A stretch of 64,000 bases of DNA from CAYSCW01 sp964449165 (GCA_964449165.1 CAYVAT010000011.1:1-64000); one strand, 5' to 3'. Shown: positions 50,718 to 60,761, numbered from the stretch's first letter. The notes: generated from the sequence alone by a model not told the origin. Translations and numbers: made by a program.

Positions 50718-53117
50718 GTGATTCGTAAAATTCCGATAAAATTCCTTCTGATTGTTGGGTTGTTGATATCCGGGCTTATTCCCACATTGGTTGTTTCTTT
50801 TATAAGTTACAACACTACTCGAGCAGAGATGAAAGGCCAGGTTTTCAGACAACTAGAGTCAGTCAGAAATATCAAAAAAGAACAAATTTACGATTTTTTT
50901 TACGAACGGATTGCAGATATATCCGCATTTTCCGAGAATCCGACTATCATTAAAGCCTACAAAGAATTAGAGGCTGTGTTTAAACAGGGAGGGAACAGAT
51001 TCAAGGGGCATTCTGAAGAGGAATTTATGGCTCCCGAGTCTTACATGAATATTCATGATCGTTACTTTCCTTTTTTTAAAAATCTGATATCCCATTACGG
51101 ATACTATGATCTCTTTTTGTTGGATCCCATCTATGGAGATACCTTGTTTACGGTCAGAAAAGAGGCGGATTTCGGCATCCGGATAAGCGAAGTCTCTTCC
51201 TCGCTTCAGGATGTATGGATTACAGCGAAGAGAGAAAAGAGAATTGGTATATCAGATACCCGACAGTACCCTCCTTCAAATAACATTCCTGCCCAATTTA
51301 TGGCTGCTCCTATTCTTGAGAATGATGAAGTGAGAGGCGTAATTGCGGTTCAAATTTCTATCAATTCTATAGACAATATCATGAAAGAACGGTCAGGGAT
51401 GTGGAGGACAGGAGAAACATACCTCGTAGGGCAGGACAAAAAGATGAGATCCGATTCATATCTGGACAGCCTCAATCACTCGGTTTTAGCCTCCTTTAGA
51501 GGAACTGTGGAAAAAAACGGTGTGGATACAGTTGCTTCCCAGGAAGCGCTTCAGGGCATCGAAGGTAAGAAGATTACGGTGGATTACAGAGGGAAAAAGG
51601 CCCTTTCTGCCTATACACCCATCCATATTAAAGATGTGCGATGGGCTTTGATTGCTGAAGTCGATGAAGATGAGATCAACAATCAGATAGCCAGGGCATT
51701 GAATACAAAGATATTGATTTTGACCGGTCTTTCTGTTTCAGTGCTTATTCTTTTAGCCCTGACAATAACTACCTTTATTAACAAAGGAATCAGAAATATT
51801 ATCTTTCAGCTGGAGAAGATGATAGATGGCATTTTGCATGGAAAGCCCCATGCCAGGGCAAAGCCCAGTTCCGTGGCAGTAGATTTTCAGGGAGTGATGG
51901 CCCGTACCAATGAGCTTATAGATGCTTTTGTCAAACAGATGGAGGAGAAAAGAAAGCTGGAGGACCAGATTCAGGGCTCGCAGAGGCTGGAAGCGATAGG
52001 CACTCTAGCCGGGGGAATCGCACATGATTTTAATAATATCCTGACATCCATGCACGCCTATGCCCTCATCATTAAGACAACCATTCCAAAAAACAGTGTG
52101 GCGGAAGAAAACATAAACGAGCTAATATTGTCTATCCGACGCGCATCAGAACTAGTCGAGCAGATTCTCACATTTAGCCGTCAAATCAAGACAGAGGAGA
52201 AGTTCTTAGACATTTCTGAAGAGATCAGAGAGAGTATAAAATTATTTAAGGCAGCTCTTCCCCGGAACATTCTCGTTGAAAGCTATCTCAGCACAGAGCA
52301 GTTACTGATTAAAGCGAATCCCTCTCAGATCCAGCAGGTTATAATGAATCTTTACACCAACGCCTATCAGGCTATGCGTGGGAACGGCGGGACATTAACG
52401 ATTTCCACAGAAAAGGTCAAGCTGGGAGACAACGTTGCTTTAAATCTTAAAAATGGTACTTACTGTAAAATTAGTGTAAAAGACACGGGCCACGGAATGG
52501 ACCGAGAAACGCAAAAACGCATCTTTGAGCCTTTTTTCACCACCAAACCAGTGGGAGAGGGGACAGGTATGGGATTGTCTGTCGTTCATGGCATTATGCG
52601 GAGGTGTGGTGGAGGCATAGAGGTAGAGAGCTCACCTGGTGAAGGATCATGCTTCGATGTCTACCTTCCTTTAGCACAGAAGACTGGCTTCAAAGAAAGA
52701 AAAGAAGAACATGAAATATCTTCTATAAAAGGCAAGGGACATATCCTTTTAGTTGATGATGATGCTCAGATCTGTGATTCACAGAAGAAAGTGCTGGAGG
52801 GATTAGGCTGCACCGTTACAGCCATCCAGGACAGCCGTGTAGCAGAGGAAGTCTTCTCCAAAAATCCCGAGCAATTTGATTTGCTGATAGTAGATTTGAA
52901 CATGCCGCATTTAAATGGTTTTGAGCTTACCGAAAGAATTTGCAAAATCCGTGCGGATATTCCGGTTATACTGACTACTGGCTATGCTGAGTTGATTGAT
53001 AGCCAAAAAATCGAGAAGTTGGGATTCCGCTCGCTTCTTATGAAGCCTTATACGATAAACGAGATCTCTCGACTCATCGCAGAAATTTTAAATTCAGAAA
53101 AAAAGAACAGACATTGA
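50718..53117 (+). CDS. Membrane hybrid histidine kinase with Cache-type sensor and C-terminal receiver
   Basis: Two membrane helices (FLLIVGLLISGLIPTLVVSF near residue 8 and ILTGLSVSVLILLALTITTF near 340) enclose a periplasmic Cache-like sensor domain. The kinase core has the phospho-accepting His436 in GGIAHDFNNIL, the N-box NLYTNAYQAM, the G-boxes FEPFFTTKPVGEGTGMGLSV and a C-terminal receiver with Asp726 in LLIVDLNMPHLNGF. It starts at GTG 50718. The domain order (NtrB-like HisKA, HATPase, REC) is typical of sensor kinases for nutrients or redox state. The internal receiver suggests a phosphorelay with the OmpR regulator upstream. Confidence 0.88.
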   Translation: MIRKIPIKFLLIVGLLISGLIPTLVVSFISYNTTRAEMKGQVFRQLESVRNIKKEQIYDFFYERIADISAFSENPTIIKAYKELEAVFKQGGNRFKGHSEEEFMAPESYMNIHDRYFPFFKNLISHYGYYDLFLLDPIYGDTLFTVRKEADFGIRISEVSSSLQDVWITAKREKRIGISDTRQYPPSNNIPAQFMAAPILENDEVRGVIAVQISINSIDNIMKERSGMWRTGETYLVGQDKKMRSDSYLDSLNHSVLASFRGTVEKNGVDTVASQEALQGIEGKKITVDYRGKKALSAYTPIHIKDVRWALIAEVDEDEINNQIARALNTKILILTGLSVSVLILLALTITTFINKGIRNIIFQLEKMIDGILHGKPHARAKPSSVAVDFQGVMARTNELIDAFVKQMEEKRKLEDQIQGSQRLEAIGTLAGGIAHDFNNILTSMHAYALIIKTTIPKNSVAEENINELILSIRRASELVEQILTFSRQIKTEEKFLDISEEIRESIKLFKAALPRNILVESYLSTEQLLIKANPSQIQQVIMNLYTNAYQAMRGNGGTLTISTEKVKLGDNVALNLKNGTYCKISVKDTGHGMDRETQKRIFEPFFTTKPVGEGTGMGLSVVHGIMRRCGGGIEVESSPGEGSCFDVYLPLAQKTGFKERKEEHEISSIKGKGHILLVDDDAQICDSQKKVLEGLGCTVTAIQDSRVAEEVFSKNPEQFDLLIVDLNMPHLNGFELTERICKIRADIPVILTTGYAELIDSQKIEKLGFRSLLMKPYTINEISRLIAEILNSEKKNRH

Positions 53118-53977
53118 CCACTTGTTTTTTTGCTTCAGACCTGCATGGAAGTACAGATCGCTATCAAAAACTTTTCCAGGCTATTGCAAATGAGCGTCCT
53201 GAGGCAGTATTTCTGGGAGGTGACATTCTGCCTTCAGCAAGCTTTCAGCTTGGCTCGCTGAATTTTGAGCACGCAGACTTCATTAATGACTACATCGCAA
53301 AAGAATTGAGTCAGATGCGTAAGGAATTAGAAGATGAGTTTCCCAGGATATTTCTTATCCTGGGGAATGATGATGGTCGGTTTGCTGAGGCCTCGGTGTT
53401 GGATGCTGCTGCCAGAGGAGTATGGGAGTATATTCATGGTAGAAAAGTCCTTTTCAAGGACTATCCTGTCTTTGGCTATTCTTATGTACCTCCAACTCCT
53501 TTTCTCCTGAAAGACTGGGAAAAGTACGATGTTTCGCGGCATGTGGATCCAGGGAGCATCTCTCCAGAAGAGGGTATACGATCTTTTCCTATTACAGATT
53601 ATGAGCGCAAGTACTCCACGATAAAAAAAGACCTCGATGATTTGACTTGTAATGAGGACTTAAAGAAAGCTATTTTTCTGTTCCATGCTCCGCCGTATAA
53701 AACCAATATCGACCATGCGGCGCTGGAAGGAAAAATGATTGATTACGTTCCGATGGATGTAAATGTGGGCAGCATTGCTATTAAGCGTTTTATCAAGGCT
53801 CGGCAGCCACTCCTCACTCTCCACGGGCATGTCCACGAATCGTCAAGGTTTACGCACTCCTGGAGGGACCGCATCGGGAGAACCCATGTGTTTACAGCCG
53901 CATACGATGGCCCTGAGTTGGCTCTGGTCCGCTTTGATCCTAAAGACCTGGATAAAGCCAGCCGTGAGCTTCTTTAG
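53114..53977 (+). CDS. Calcineurin-like metallophosphoesterase
   Basis: All metal-binding motifs of the family are present in order: ASDLHGS, LGGDIL, LGNDDGR, FHAPPY and LHGHVHES. The 287-residue soluble protein starts at TTG 53114, which overlaps the kinase stop (TTGA), so it is translated with the kinase. Substrates of such proteins range from phosphomonoesters to cyclic nucleotides and cannot be chosen here. It overlaps the convergent PEP/pyruvate-binding gene by four bases. Together with the regulator and kinase it forms a signalling operon. Confidence 0.85.
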   Translation: MTTCFFASDLHGSTDRYQKLFQAIANERPEAVFLGGDILPSASFQLGSLNFEHADFINDYIAKELSQMRKELEDEFPRIFLILGNDDGRFAEASVLDAAARGVWEYIHGRKVLFKDYPVFGYSYVPPTPFLLKDWEKYDVSRHVDPGSISPEEGIRSFPITDYERKYSTIKKDLDDLTCNEDLKKAIFLFHAPPYKTNIDHAALEGKMIDYVPMDVNVGSIAIKRFIKARQPLLTLHGHVHESSRFTHSWRDRIGRTHVFTAAYDGPELALVRFDPKDLDKASRELL

Positions 53978-56900
53978 GATTTTTTTCTCTTCAACATCAT
54001 CGGTAAAGGACGCGCGGCATCTGTGACTGCGCCTATCCTCATTGCATCGCTGGTTTTCTTGGATATATCCGCATCGGTTACAAAGTGGATATCCAGGATA
54101 CCGCCGGTTTGGTATCCTGTGCGGAGCCTGTTTGTTTCATCTAGGCATAAACTCCAGCCTTCCAGCCAGTGTTCGAGATCTTTTTGCTGTTTTTTTGTTC
54201 CCTGAAAATGAATCAGGAGGTCGATATCGCTCTTAGGGCCGGCAGTTGCATTCTTTGTGCTTCCAAACACGTAGAATCCTTTTACGCCAAAGCGGTCAGG
54301 ATCGAGCTGGGAAGCAATATGTTCGGCCATTCTCAACCGCCAGGCCCAGTGATTCTCTGCCTTTCTTCCAGTGAAGTCTAAGGGAACAAGAAAAGGCTGA
54401 CTGTCTATGGATGGCTCGTTCAGGATTCCCACTGCCTCATCAAGCTCGGCGTTCATCAGGATTCGAAGTAGAAGATCTCCAGTGGTTTTTTTTACATCGA
54501 TCACTTTGAGCGTGTCAGAAAGAAAGGCATATTCAGGTAAAACATTGGAAAGCATGTTTTCTGCATGATTAAAAAAACCTTCGTTGAAAACTGTTCCAGA
54601 ATCGTCAGGATAAAGGGGAAGATACCTGATTTCAGACTCCACTAAATCCTGAAAAAAGTGGGTGCCGAAAGAAGGCTCTGGTAGAAAGTCTCCTTTTTTC
54701 CTGGCGATCTCGATGAGTGCAGCAGTGTTGCTTATATCTGAATAGGTTACCTTCACTCCCATCTTAATGTCGCCCCGGCTTCCCCAGCGGCCAGGCCCCA
54801 TGAGGACAAACCGCTTGCGAGGTAAAATTTTATTGAGGCTTCCTACAGCTCGGCCGACAGAGATAAACGAGGAATATTCTTTAAGCTCGTCATACTTCTC
54901 TGGATTTACATAGACAATATGAGAAATGTCAGGGATTTTTCCGTTAGAAATGTAACGGCTGGCGGAAAACACGATTCTGTCTTCTGGAATATTTTTTGGG
55001 ATTTGTGCTGGTTCTGCTCCTTCGGTATAGCTTTGAGAGCGGCATTGAAGCAGGTAGAAATCCTTCCCATCACAAGCAAACTCGATGTCCACGGGTGTGC
55101 TGAGTTTCTCTTCGAGGAGAGTGATTAAGTTATTAAGCTTATCAATGAATTTTGTTTTCGTCAGGAGGCCTTCGAAAGTTACCACCAGATTATCCTTCTC
55201 AAAATCAACCTCATTGCCCAAGGGTGTACGGATGACTTGTCCATCATAGATTGAAATAACCTTGTTGATGTTCGGAATATTGCTTCCGATTTTTTTTATC
55301 AATTCCCTCACTTCAATAGTCTCAAAGCTGTTGGTTTTAAGATTGATAACGTCCATATTTTTCGGAGCATACTTTACAGCTTCATCAACCGTGGCATTCA
55401 CGCGGAGGCCTATCTGGCCGGGTGCAACCAGAACAGGATAATCGTTGCTTAGCCTGTCAACAGCCCGTGTTCCCAGTCCTGGCACAAGACGGAGCAGGCC
55501 ATCCTCCTGTTTGATCCGCGGAGACCATCTGAATTCGTTTCGGCTGAAGGCGACACCAGCGTAAGCTGGGAAATAATAATCACCGATTTTTGTGCCCACA
55601 ACCTCTTGAATCATGATCCCCATTTCTTCAACGAAATCGAGTAAACCCCGTTCAGCACGATAATCGATCGGATCAGGTCCATACACGGAGGCATAAACTT
55701 CGGCAATGGCCTCTGTCAGCGCTGCCAGGCGCTCTTGTTTGCTACCTTGATTGGCAAGAAATAGACTCTTGTACTTTCCTGAAAATGCCGCGCCTGCTCT
55801 ATCCTCCAGCAGGCTTGAGCTTCTCACGATAATAGGTTTGTCCTTAAAATCATCCAGAATCATGGAGAGGGCTTGAACAATCTCAGTGGGAAAGTTACAG
55901 TTTTTGAATGTCTGGACGATATGAGGATACTCCAGACGCACCTGGTTAATGTCCTTGTATTTTTGCTCCACGACCTCATTGAGGTTGTTATGGCTTAGAA
56001 AATTAAAAAGGACATCCGAGGTTAGGTACCAGGTGTTCGGCACCTTAATATCGCCAAGGTTATCGTCAGGATGACTTGATTTTTTTATGACCTGGTGAGC
56101 AAGGAACAATCCCGTGCTTTTGCCTCCCAACCTGCCATGGCTTCCGGGGGGAAAAACAATACGGTCCAGTATGTTGTAGAAATCATCGATCTCGATATAG
56201 TCCTTGGCAATATGGATGAATTCCGGCTGGTCAGACAGAAATCGCCTGATAAGAGAAACCTGCACACCTCTCTTGCTGGCCGGGGGCAATTCAATGCCCT
56301 CCGGTATGATATGGTGATACCGCCGGATAGCATCAACAACTTCCGCCAGAGGCAAATTGCGGTTGGCTACCTGAACAAGGAAGCTCAATCTGGCCTCCTG
56401 AATCCATTTCTGGATATTGGAAAGAATCTGCTCACTGGTGAGATACTTGGATGCTATCTCGAAGGTTTGGTCGCTTAGCTTTTCAGAAAAAGACAAAACT
56501 CTTTTATGGTAGGGACGGTTTTCATCGTCTTCGAGTTCAATCTCTTCTTTCCTCCATCCCGGCCCCGAATCCTGGAGGAGATGTTCCGCCTCGTCGATGC
56601 CGCTCCAGCAGAGATGATTTAGCATCCGCCTAGAAATGTTGAAAAAAAGGTTTTTATCAGTCTGCCGGAGAAAATTTAAAGCAACCTGCCATTCACTCGC
56701 CTTATGTTCGATGATATCTTTTTTGCCAGATTGATATTCCTGAAAGACCATCTTCATCCTGTTGTACATGATAAAGTGACTGAGCCTGTCCACGATAGTT
56801 TCAAGGAGTTTGGTTTCTTCTTTCAAGAAAGGGCCATCGTCTGCTCTCGGCATCTCTTTGGTGTAGTAGACATTGATTTCTCCCACTTTTTTGTCTTGAA

Positions 56901-57165
56901 CAATGATGGCCGCGCCTTGGACCCAGGGTGTGGGCTTAAAATTCGGAGAATAGTAAGATTTCCCTTCTAGTTTGACTTCGGCAATACAGATATCCGGATA
57001 TTGCCATCCGGGCGGGATGGCTTCGATTATCCTCTGACACACTTCATCAATATGAGAGTCCGGCTTGTTCATCAGTTCTTCGATCTTGTACAGGCAATTG
57101 AGTTCCTTGGCTCTTTCTTGAAGTCCCCATATGAGTCTATCGATTGATTGTTTTTCTTTATTCAT
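53974..57165 (-). CDS. GAF, PEP/pyruvate-binding and nucleotidyltransferase multidomain protein
   Basis: Residues of about 10-150 resemble a GAF sensor domain. After a helical linker, a PPDK-N (PEP/pyruvate/ATP-grasp) domain begins at GRLGGKSTGLFLAHQ and includes IIVRSSSLLEDRAGAAFSG and IMIQEVVGTKIGDYYFPAYA. A conserved block, GPGRWGSRGD then FGTHFFQDLVES, follows near residue 770-830. The C-terminus is a Pol-beta-type nucleotidyltransferase: FGSTKNATAGPKSDIDL with Asp980 and Asp982, and a third Asp at 1025 in ILDIHFV. There is no TIM-barrel and no recognisable phosphohistidine domain. It overlaps the upstream PEP-binding gene by 8 bases and belongs to the GDH1 operon. A regulatory phosphorylating or nucleotidylating role is inference. 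Confidence 0.8.
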   Translation of the reverse strand: MNKEKQSIDRLIWGLQERAKELNCLYKIEELMNKPDSHIDEVCQRIIEAIPPGWQYPDICIAEVKLEGKSYYSPNFKPTPWVQGAAIIVQDKKVGEINVYYTKEMPRADDGPFLKEETKLLETIVDRLSHFIMYNRMKMVFQEYQSGKKDIIEHKASEWQVALNFLRQTDKNLFFNISRRMLNHLCWSGIDEAEHLLQDSGPGWRKEEIELEDDENRPYHKRVLSFSEKLSDQTFEIASKYLTSEQILSNIQKWIQEARLSFLVQVANRNLPLAEVVDAIRRYHHIIPEGIELPPASKRGVQVSLIRRFLSDQPEFIHIAKDYIEIDDFYNILDRIVFPPGSHGRLGGKSTGLFLAHQVIKKSSHPDDNLGDIKVPNTWYLTSDVLFNFLSHNNLNEVVEQKYKDINQVRLEYPHIVQTFKNCNFPTEIVQALSMILDDFKDKPIIVRSSSLLEDRAGAAFSGKYKSLFLANQGSKQERLAALTEAIAEVYASVYGPDPIDYRAERGLLDFVEEMGIMIQEVVGTKIGDYYFPAYAGVAFSRNEFRWSPRIKQEDGLLRLVPGLGTRAVDRLSNDYPVLVAPGQIGLRVNATVDEAVKYAPKNMDVINLKTNSFETIEVRELIKKIGSNIPNINKVISIYDGQVIRTPLGNEVDFEKDNLVVTFEGLLTKTKFIDKLNNLITLLEEKLSTPVDIEFACDGKDFYLLQCRSQSYTEGAEPAQIPKNIPEDRIVFSASRYISNGKIPDISHIVYVNPEKYDELKEYSSFISVGRAVGSLNKILPRKRFVLMGPGRWGSRGDIKMGVKVTYSDISNTAALIEIARKKGDFLPEPSFGTHFFQDLVESEIRYLPLYPDDSGTVFNEGFFNHAENMLSNVLPEYAFLSDTLKVIDVKKTTGDLLLRILMNAELDEAVGILNEPSIDSQPFLVPLDFTGRKAENHWAWRLRMAEHIASQLDPDRFGVKGFYVFGSTKNATAGPKSDIDLLIHFQGTKKQQKDLEHWLEGWSLCLDETNRLRTGYQTGGILDIHFVTDADISKKTSDAMRIGAVTDAARPLPMMLKRKKS

Positions 57166-58900
57166 GACTGATGACTCCCCGACCTATCCTCCCATCGACC
57201 TTTATTACTAAGGGAGCAGAAGGTCTCACATGTCGGATGAATTGCGTCTCATTTATGATTTTTTGCCGGCTCAGCCAGTCCCAGTCAATCTTGTATTTGT
57301 CCCAATGAGCAACAGAGAAATAACAGACCTGAAAACTGGTGATATTATGAAAAAAATGGGATCCTTGACTGAGCATAAAATTCATGCTGGGCAAGGTGGC
57401 TTCCACGATGACCTTGGCTCCTGAGATTTGTCCAAACTTCAGGGGGATGCCTCCCGAAGGGTCGGATGAACCCCAGCGTCCGAAACCGATGAGTACATAA
57501 GGATGCTTGGTCTGCACCATCTGATGATTAAGTTTTTCCAATTCTTTAGCGATTATGGTGGTTTTATTGGCTTCGAATTTTTCCGGCTTGATAAAAATAA
57601 TATCTTGAATGGTATAGATAGCGCCATTCCCGAGCACAGATTCAGAAGCCACAACCACATTATCTGCTGTTAGTTCTTCTGCTGCGACCTCGACTTTTTC
57701 CTGCGAAACAACCATGGGCCGAACTTGCAAAAAACCGAATCGCACTGGTGTCCCGTGATCCGGATCGAGAGTGACGGCGAATTCTATCTCTACCATGTTC
57801 TCCAGTTTTTGCTCACACATTTCAAGCAGTTTCTTTATTATCTCGTTAAGAGGGATCTCGTCGAGTTTCAGGATAGGAGCGAAATCCAATATTCTCGCTC
57901 CCTTATTCCCGATCCCAATTTTAATTCTATCATCTTCGGGCACATACGTCGACGCAATGAATTTCAGATTTCTATCCTTCTCGGCATCAGTTATGCTGTA
58001 TTTAAGCATGTATTCTGTTTCTTTAATCGGATTATATAAAAGAGGTTCACCCATATGAATCGCCCAGAATTCTGTCTGGCTTCGTTTTAAAAGATCCTGG
58101 AGGGAATTGTAAGGCGGGTTGACTTGAGGATAGGCTGGAGAAAATGACCAGCCTATCCCTTCATCGACGATGGTTTTACCAAGTCCTAATGCCAGTTCGA
58201 CAACGCCTTCTTCTGGTTTTGCATGTCCAACAGGATAGAAATTATATGAGCGTGCCACACCCGATATCTGAGGATAGAACCGGTTGTTGTATTGGTTACC
58301 GACGACCTCCTGAATGATCACGGCCATCTTCTCATCAGCTATGGAATGTTTGGTAACACCTATGTAGTCTTTGGCGCTTTTAAAAAAAGTAGACGCATAA
58401 ACATATTTTATAGCTTCGATAAGCTTTCTGAATCGAATATCTGGATCGAACTGGTTATTGGGAATCATTTTGGTGGCATAAACGCTGGCAAAGGGCTCAA
58501 ACATTGCATCCTCGAGCATACTGGAAGACCTGATAGCCAGGGGAGAGTGGACCTGGGAGATTAAAGCACGAAGATCTCCTACAAGTTGCGGAGGCAGCTG
58601 ACCTCTCTGGAAAGCATGGGCTATCTGGTCATCTCGTGTATCGGAATAGGAGAGGTCATACAAATTATTGTTTTCTAAGAAGAGATCAAAAAAATTTGTG
58701 GCGATGACTGTTAATGTGGGTATGTGGATCTCGATATCTGTTGGAAATCGGGATTTTAAATCAGCTAAAGCGTTTTTGATATCTGCCAAACCTTGAGCTT
58801 TCCCGCCGATCGAACCCTGTCCGATATATGTGAATTTTTCCTTACCTGTGAAAAAATGTCGATCAAATAGTGTTAAACTTTCTTGATAAAATCTTTTCAT
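57158..58900 (-). CDS. PEP/pyruvate-binding domain protein
   Basis: The PPDK-N ATP-grasp domain begins at YIGQGSIGGKAQGLADIK and contains LAIRSSSMLEDAMFEPFASV and AVIIQEVVGNQYNNRFYPQI. The C-terminal block GFGRWGSSDP then GSHFFHNITSFQV matches the other two PEP-binding proteins in the window. At 580 residues it lacks the swivelling histidine domain and the TIM-barrel of pyruvate phosphate dikinase or PEP synthase. It lies 180 bases after GDH1 in the same direction and overlaps the next gene. Its activity is unknown; nucleotide or PEP binding is likely from the fold. Confidence 0.8.
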   Translation of the reverse strand: MKRFYQESLTLFDRHFFTGKEKFTYIGQGSIGGKAQGLADIKNALADLKSRFPTDIEIHIPTLTVIATNFFDLFLENNNLYDLSYSDTRDDQIAHAFQRGQLPPQLVGDLRALISQVHSPLAIRSSSMLEDAMFEPFASVYATKMIPNNQFDPDIRFRKLIEAIKYVYASTFFKSAKDYIGVTKHSIADEKMAVIIQEVVGNQYNNRFYPQISGVARSYNFYPVGHAKPEEGVVELALGLGKTIVDEGIGWSFSPAYPQVNPPYNSLQDLLKRSQTEFWAIHMGEPLLYNPIKETEYMLKYSITDAEKDRNLKFIASTYVPEDDRIKIGIGNKGARILDFAPILKLDEIPLNEIIKKLLEMCEQKLENMVEIEFAVTLDPDHGTPVRFGFLQVRPMVVSQEKVEVAAEELTADNVVVASESVLGNGAIYTIQDIIFIKPEKFEANKTTIIAKELEKLNHQMVQTKHPYVLIGFGRWGSSDPSGGIPLKFGQISGAKVIVEATLPSMNFMLSQGSHFFHNITSFQVCYFSVAHWDKYKIDWDWLSRQKIINETQFIRHVRPSAPLVIKVDGRIGRGVISHE

Positions 58901-59079
58901 CTATCTTGGTGTATCATGATTTCTTGGAAACCGGGAAGCATTTATCTCTCCTGCAAGTCGGTTCTAAAAGGTGAATGAAGTGGCGGCCCAAAGTCTGAAA
59001 CGTGGTTGCGACCGAACCCTTTCTCACAATAGATATTCACATCTCGAAGTTTTTTGAATGAATTTCTAGGTATAAATGA

Positions 59080-60366
59080 TTAGACCCAACCTCTGTCTTT
59101 GCAGGCCTGAGCTACACGAATGACAGCAATATAGTAGGTAGAATCACGCATGCTCAGCTTTTTTTTCTTTGCCAATTCCAGAACAGACATAAAGGCGTTG
59201 GTCATTTTAACATCCAGCTTGCCCAAAACTTCATCTCTTTCCCAATAGTAGTTCATGTTGCTCTGCACCTGCTCGAAGTAGCTGCAGGTTGCACCTCCGG
59301 CATTTGCCAGGAGGTCGGGAATCATGAACATATTTCGCTTGACAATGATTTTGTCTGCTTCAGGAGTTGTTGGGCCGTTGGCTCCCTCAGCGATGATTTT
59401 AACTTTATTGCTGATTTTCTTCACATTATCGATGGTGATTTGATTCTCTACGGCGGCCGGGATCAAGATATCTACATCTTGCTCTAACCAGGCTTCTCCG
59501 GGAAGAACCTCATAACCCAATTCGCCGGCTTTATCCTTGCTGATTCCTCCGAAGATGTCTGTGATACTGAACAGCTCATCAAAATTTATACCCGATTCCT
59601 TTCTGTAGCAGTAGGGAGCCTGATTCTTATGATCCCAGCATGAGATACTGATAACTTTTCCGCCAATCTGCTGGAAAAGCCTGACCGCATGCTGTCCTAC
59701 ATTGCCGAATCCCTGAACACTGGCTGAAGTGTCCTCAGGGCGTATTCCCAGTTCTTTAAGAGCTTCACGCACAGTAAAAATAAGCCCGAATCCAGTGGAT
59801 TCTTTCCGGCCCTGAGAACCTCCCATCCCGATGGGCTTCCCTGTAATAAATCCCGGATACTTCTCGCCTCTGATAGTTTCGAACTCATCCAGCATCCATA
59901 ACATATGCTGCGCGCTGGTCATGATATCCGGAGCTGACACATCCATCAGAGGGCCCAGGTCTTTTGCCAACTGACGAACCCATCCCCGGCAGATCTTTTC
60001 CTGCTCTCTCATACTGAGATTGTGTGGATCGCAGGTAACTCCTCCATAGCTTCCCCCCAGGGGAATATCAACGACAGCACACTTCCACGTCATCCACATG
60101 GCCAAAGCCCTTATAGTATCGATTGTTTCCAGAGGGTGAAAGCGAATTCCTCCTTTTCCGGGACCCCGGACATCGTTATGTACCACTCTGAAGCCACGAA
60201 ATATCTGGACGTTTCCATCATCCATCCGCACAGGTATGGTGAACTGGTGCTCCCTGACCGGATATTGTAAAAATTCTCTCGTTGTTTTATCCAAGTCAAG
60301 CAGGTCAGCTATGTGATTAAATTGAGCCTGAGCCATCTTGAAAGGATTAAAGGATTGAGTGCTCAT
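59080..60366 (-). CDS. Glutamate dehydrogenase-family protein lacking a catalytic lysine (GDH1)
   Basis: The 428 residues cover both domains of hexameric glutamate dehydrogenase. Substrate-site motifs GPGKGGIRFHP (Lys71), MTWKCAV (Lys95) and DVSAPDI (catalytic Asp) are kept. The position of the third lysine is changed: the usual GGxKGG is GGSYGG, with Tyr107. The Rossmann motif is GFGNVGQHAVRLFQQ. The protein could be a non-catalytic partner of the complete GDH2, as regulatory GDH subunits are known in Thermus, or act on another substrate. AAAGGAAA precedes ATG 60366. It diverges from GDH2 and is followed by two PEP/pyruvate-binding genes. Confidence 0.87.
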   Translation of the reverse strand: MSTQSFNPFKMAQAQFNHIADLLDLDKTTREFLQYPVREHQFTIPVRMDDGNVQIFRGFRVVHNDVRGPGKGGIRFHPLETIDTIRALAMWMTWKCAVVDIPLGGSYGGVTCDPHNLSMREQEKICRGWVRQLAKDLGPLMDVSAPDIMTSAQHMLWMLDEFETIRGEKYPGFITGKPIGMGGSQGRKESTGFGLIFTVREALKELGIRPEDTSASVQGFGNVGQHAVRLFQQIGGKVISISCWDHKNQAPYCYRKESGINFDELFSITDIFGGISKDKAGELGYEVLPGEAWLEQDVDILIPAAVENQITIDNVKKISNKVKIIAEGANGPTTPEADKIIVKRNMFMIPDLLANAGGATCSYFEQVQSNMNYYWERDEVLGKLDVKMTNAFMSVLELAKKKKLSMRDSTYYIAVIRVAQACKDRGWV

Positions 60367-60516
60367 CGCATGTTTCCTTTCATGAAACTGTCTCTGAATA
60401 TTTTATTATCTAGGCGATGCTTTATAATTATCCACACTCTTTATGAATGTCAAGGGAGCGGCGAACTTGTTAAAGAAGCGGGCTGAGGCTGTTGAATTGC
60501 TTTTTTTCAAGAATAC

Positions 60517-60525
60517 ATTATAGCA
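60517..60525 (-). promoter_or_regulatory. Extended -10 promoter element upstream of GDH1
   Basis: On the leftward strand the sequence reads TGCTATAAT, a perfect extended -10 box, about 150 bases before the GDH1 start. No matching -35 is present, which extended -10 promoters can tolerate. The rest of the 395-base divergent region 60367-60761 is A/T-rich; a TTGACA on the rightward strand at 60534-60539 has no partner, and I found no convincing GDH2 promoter. Confidence 0.45.
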
Positions 60526-60761
60526 CAAATGGATTGACAGCATGTTTTTTTGCCGAATTCCTCCCCCGAATATTTATTCAAATTATAACAGAAAACAAAC
60601 AGATTTATAACAATCCTGTGATAATTGAAATTTGTGAAGTCAATAAAATTTTGGATTATTAATCTCAAGCCTTCAACAACATCACACGATTTTAAACAAA
60701 AGACTGAAGAAAACACGGTAATATTTTATAAATTAAAAATTAATAAGAGAGGAGAGTCATA

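Noticed and set aside
60534..60539. TTGACA on the rightward strand before GDH2
   Set aside because: No acceptable -10 at 16-18 bases and over 200 bases from the gene.
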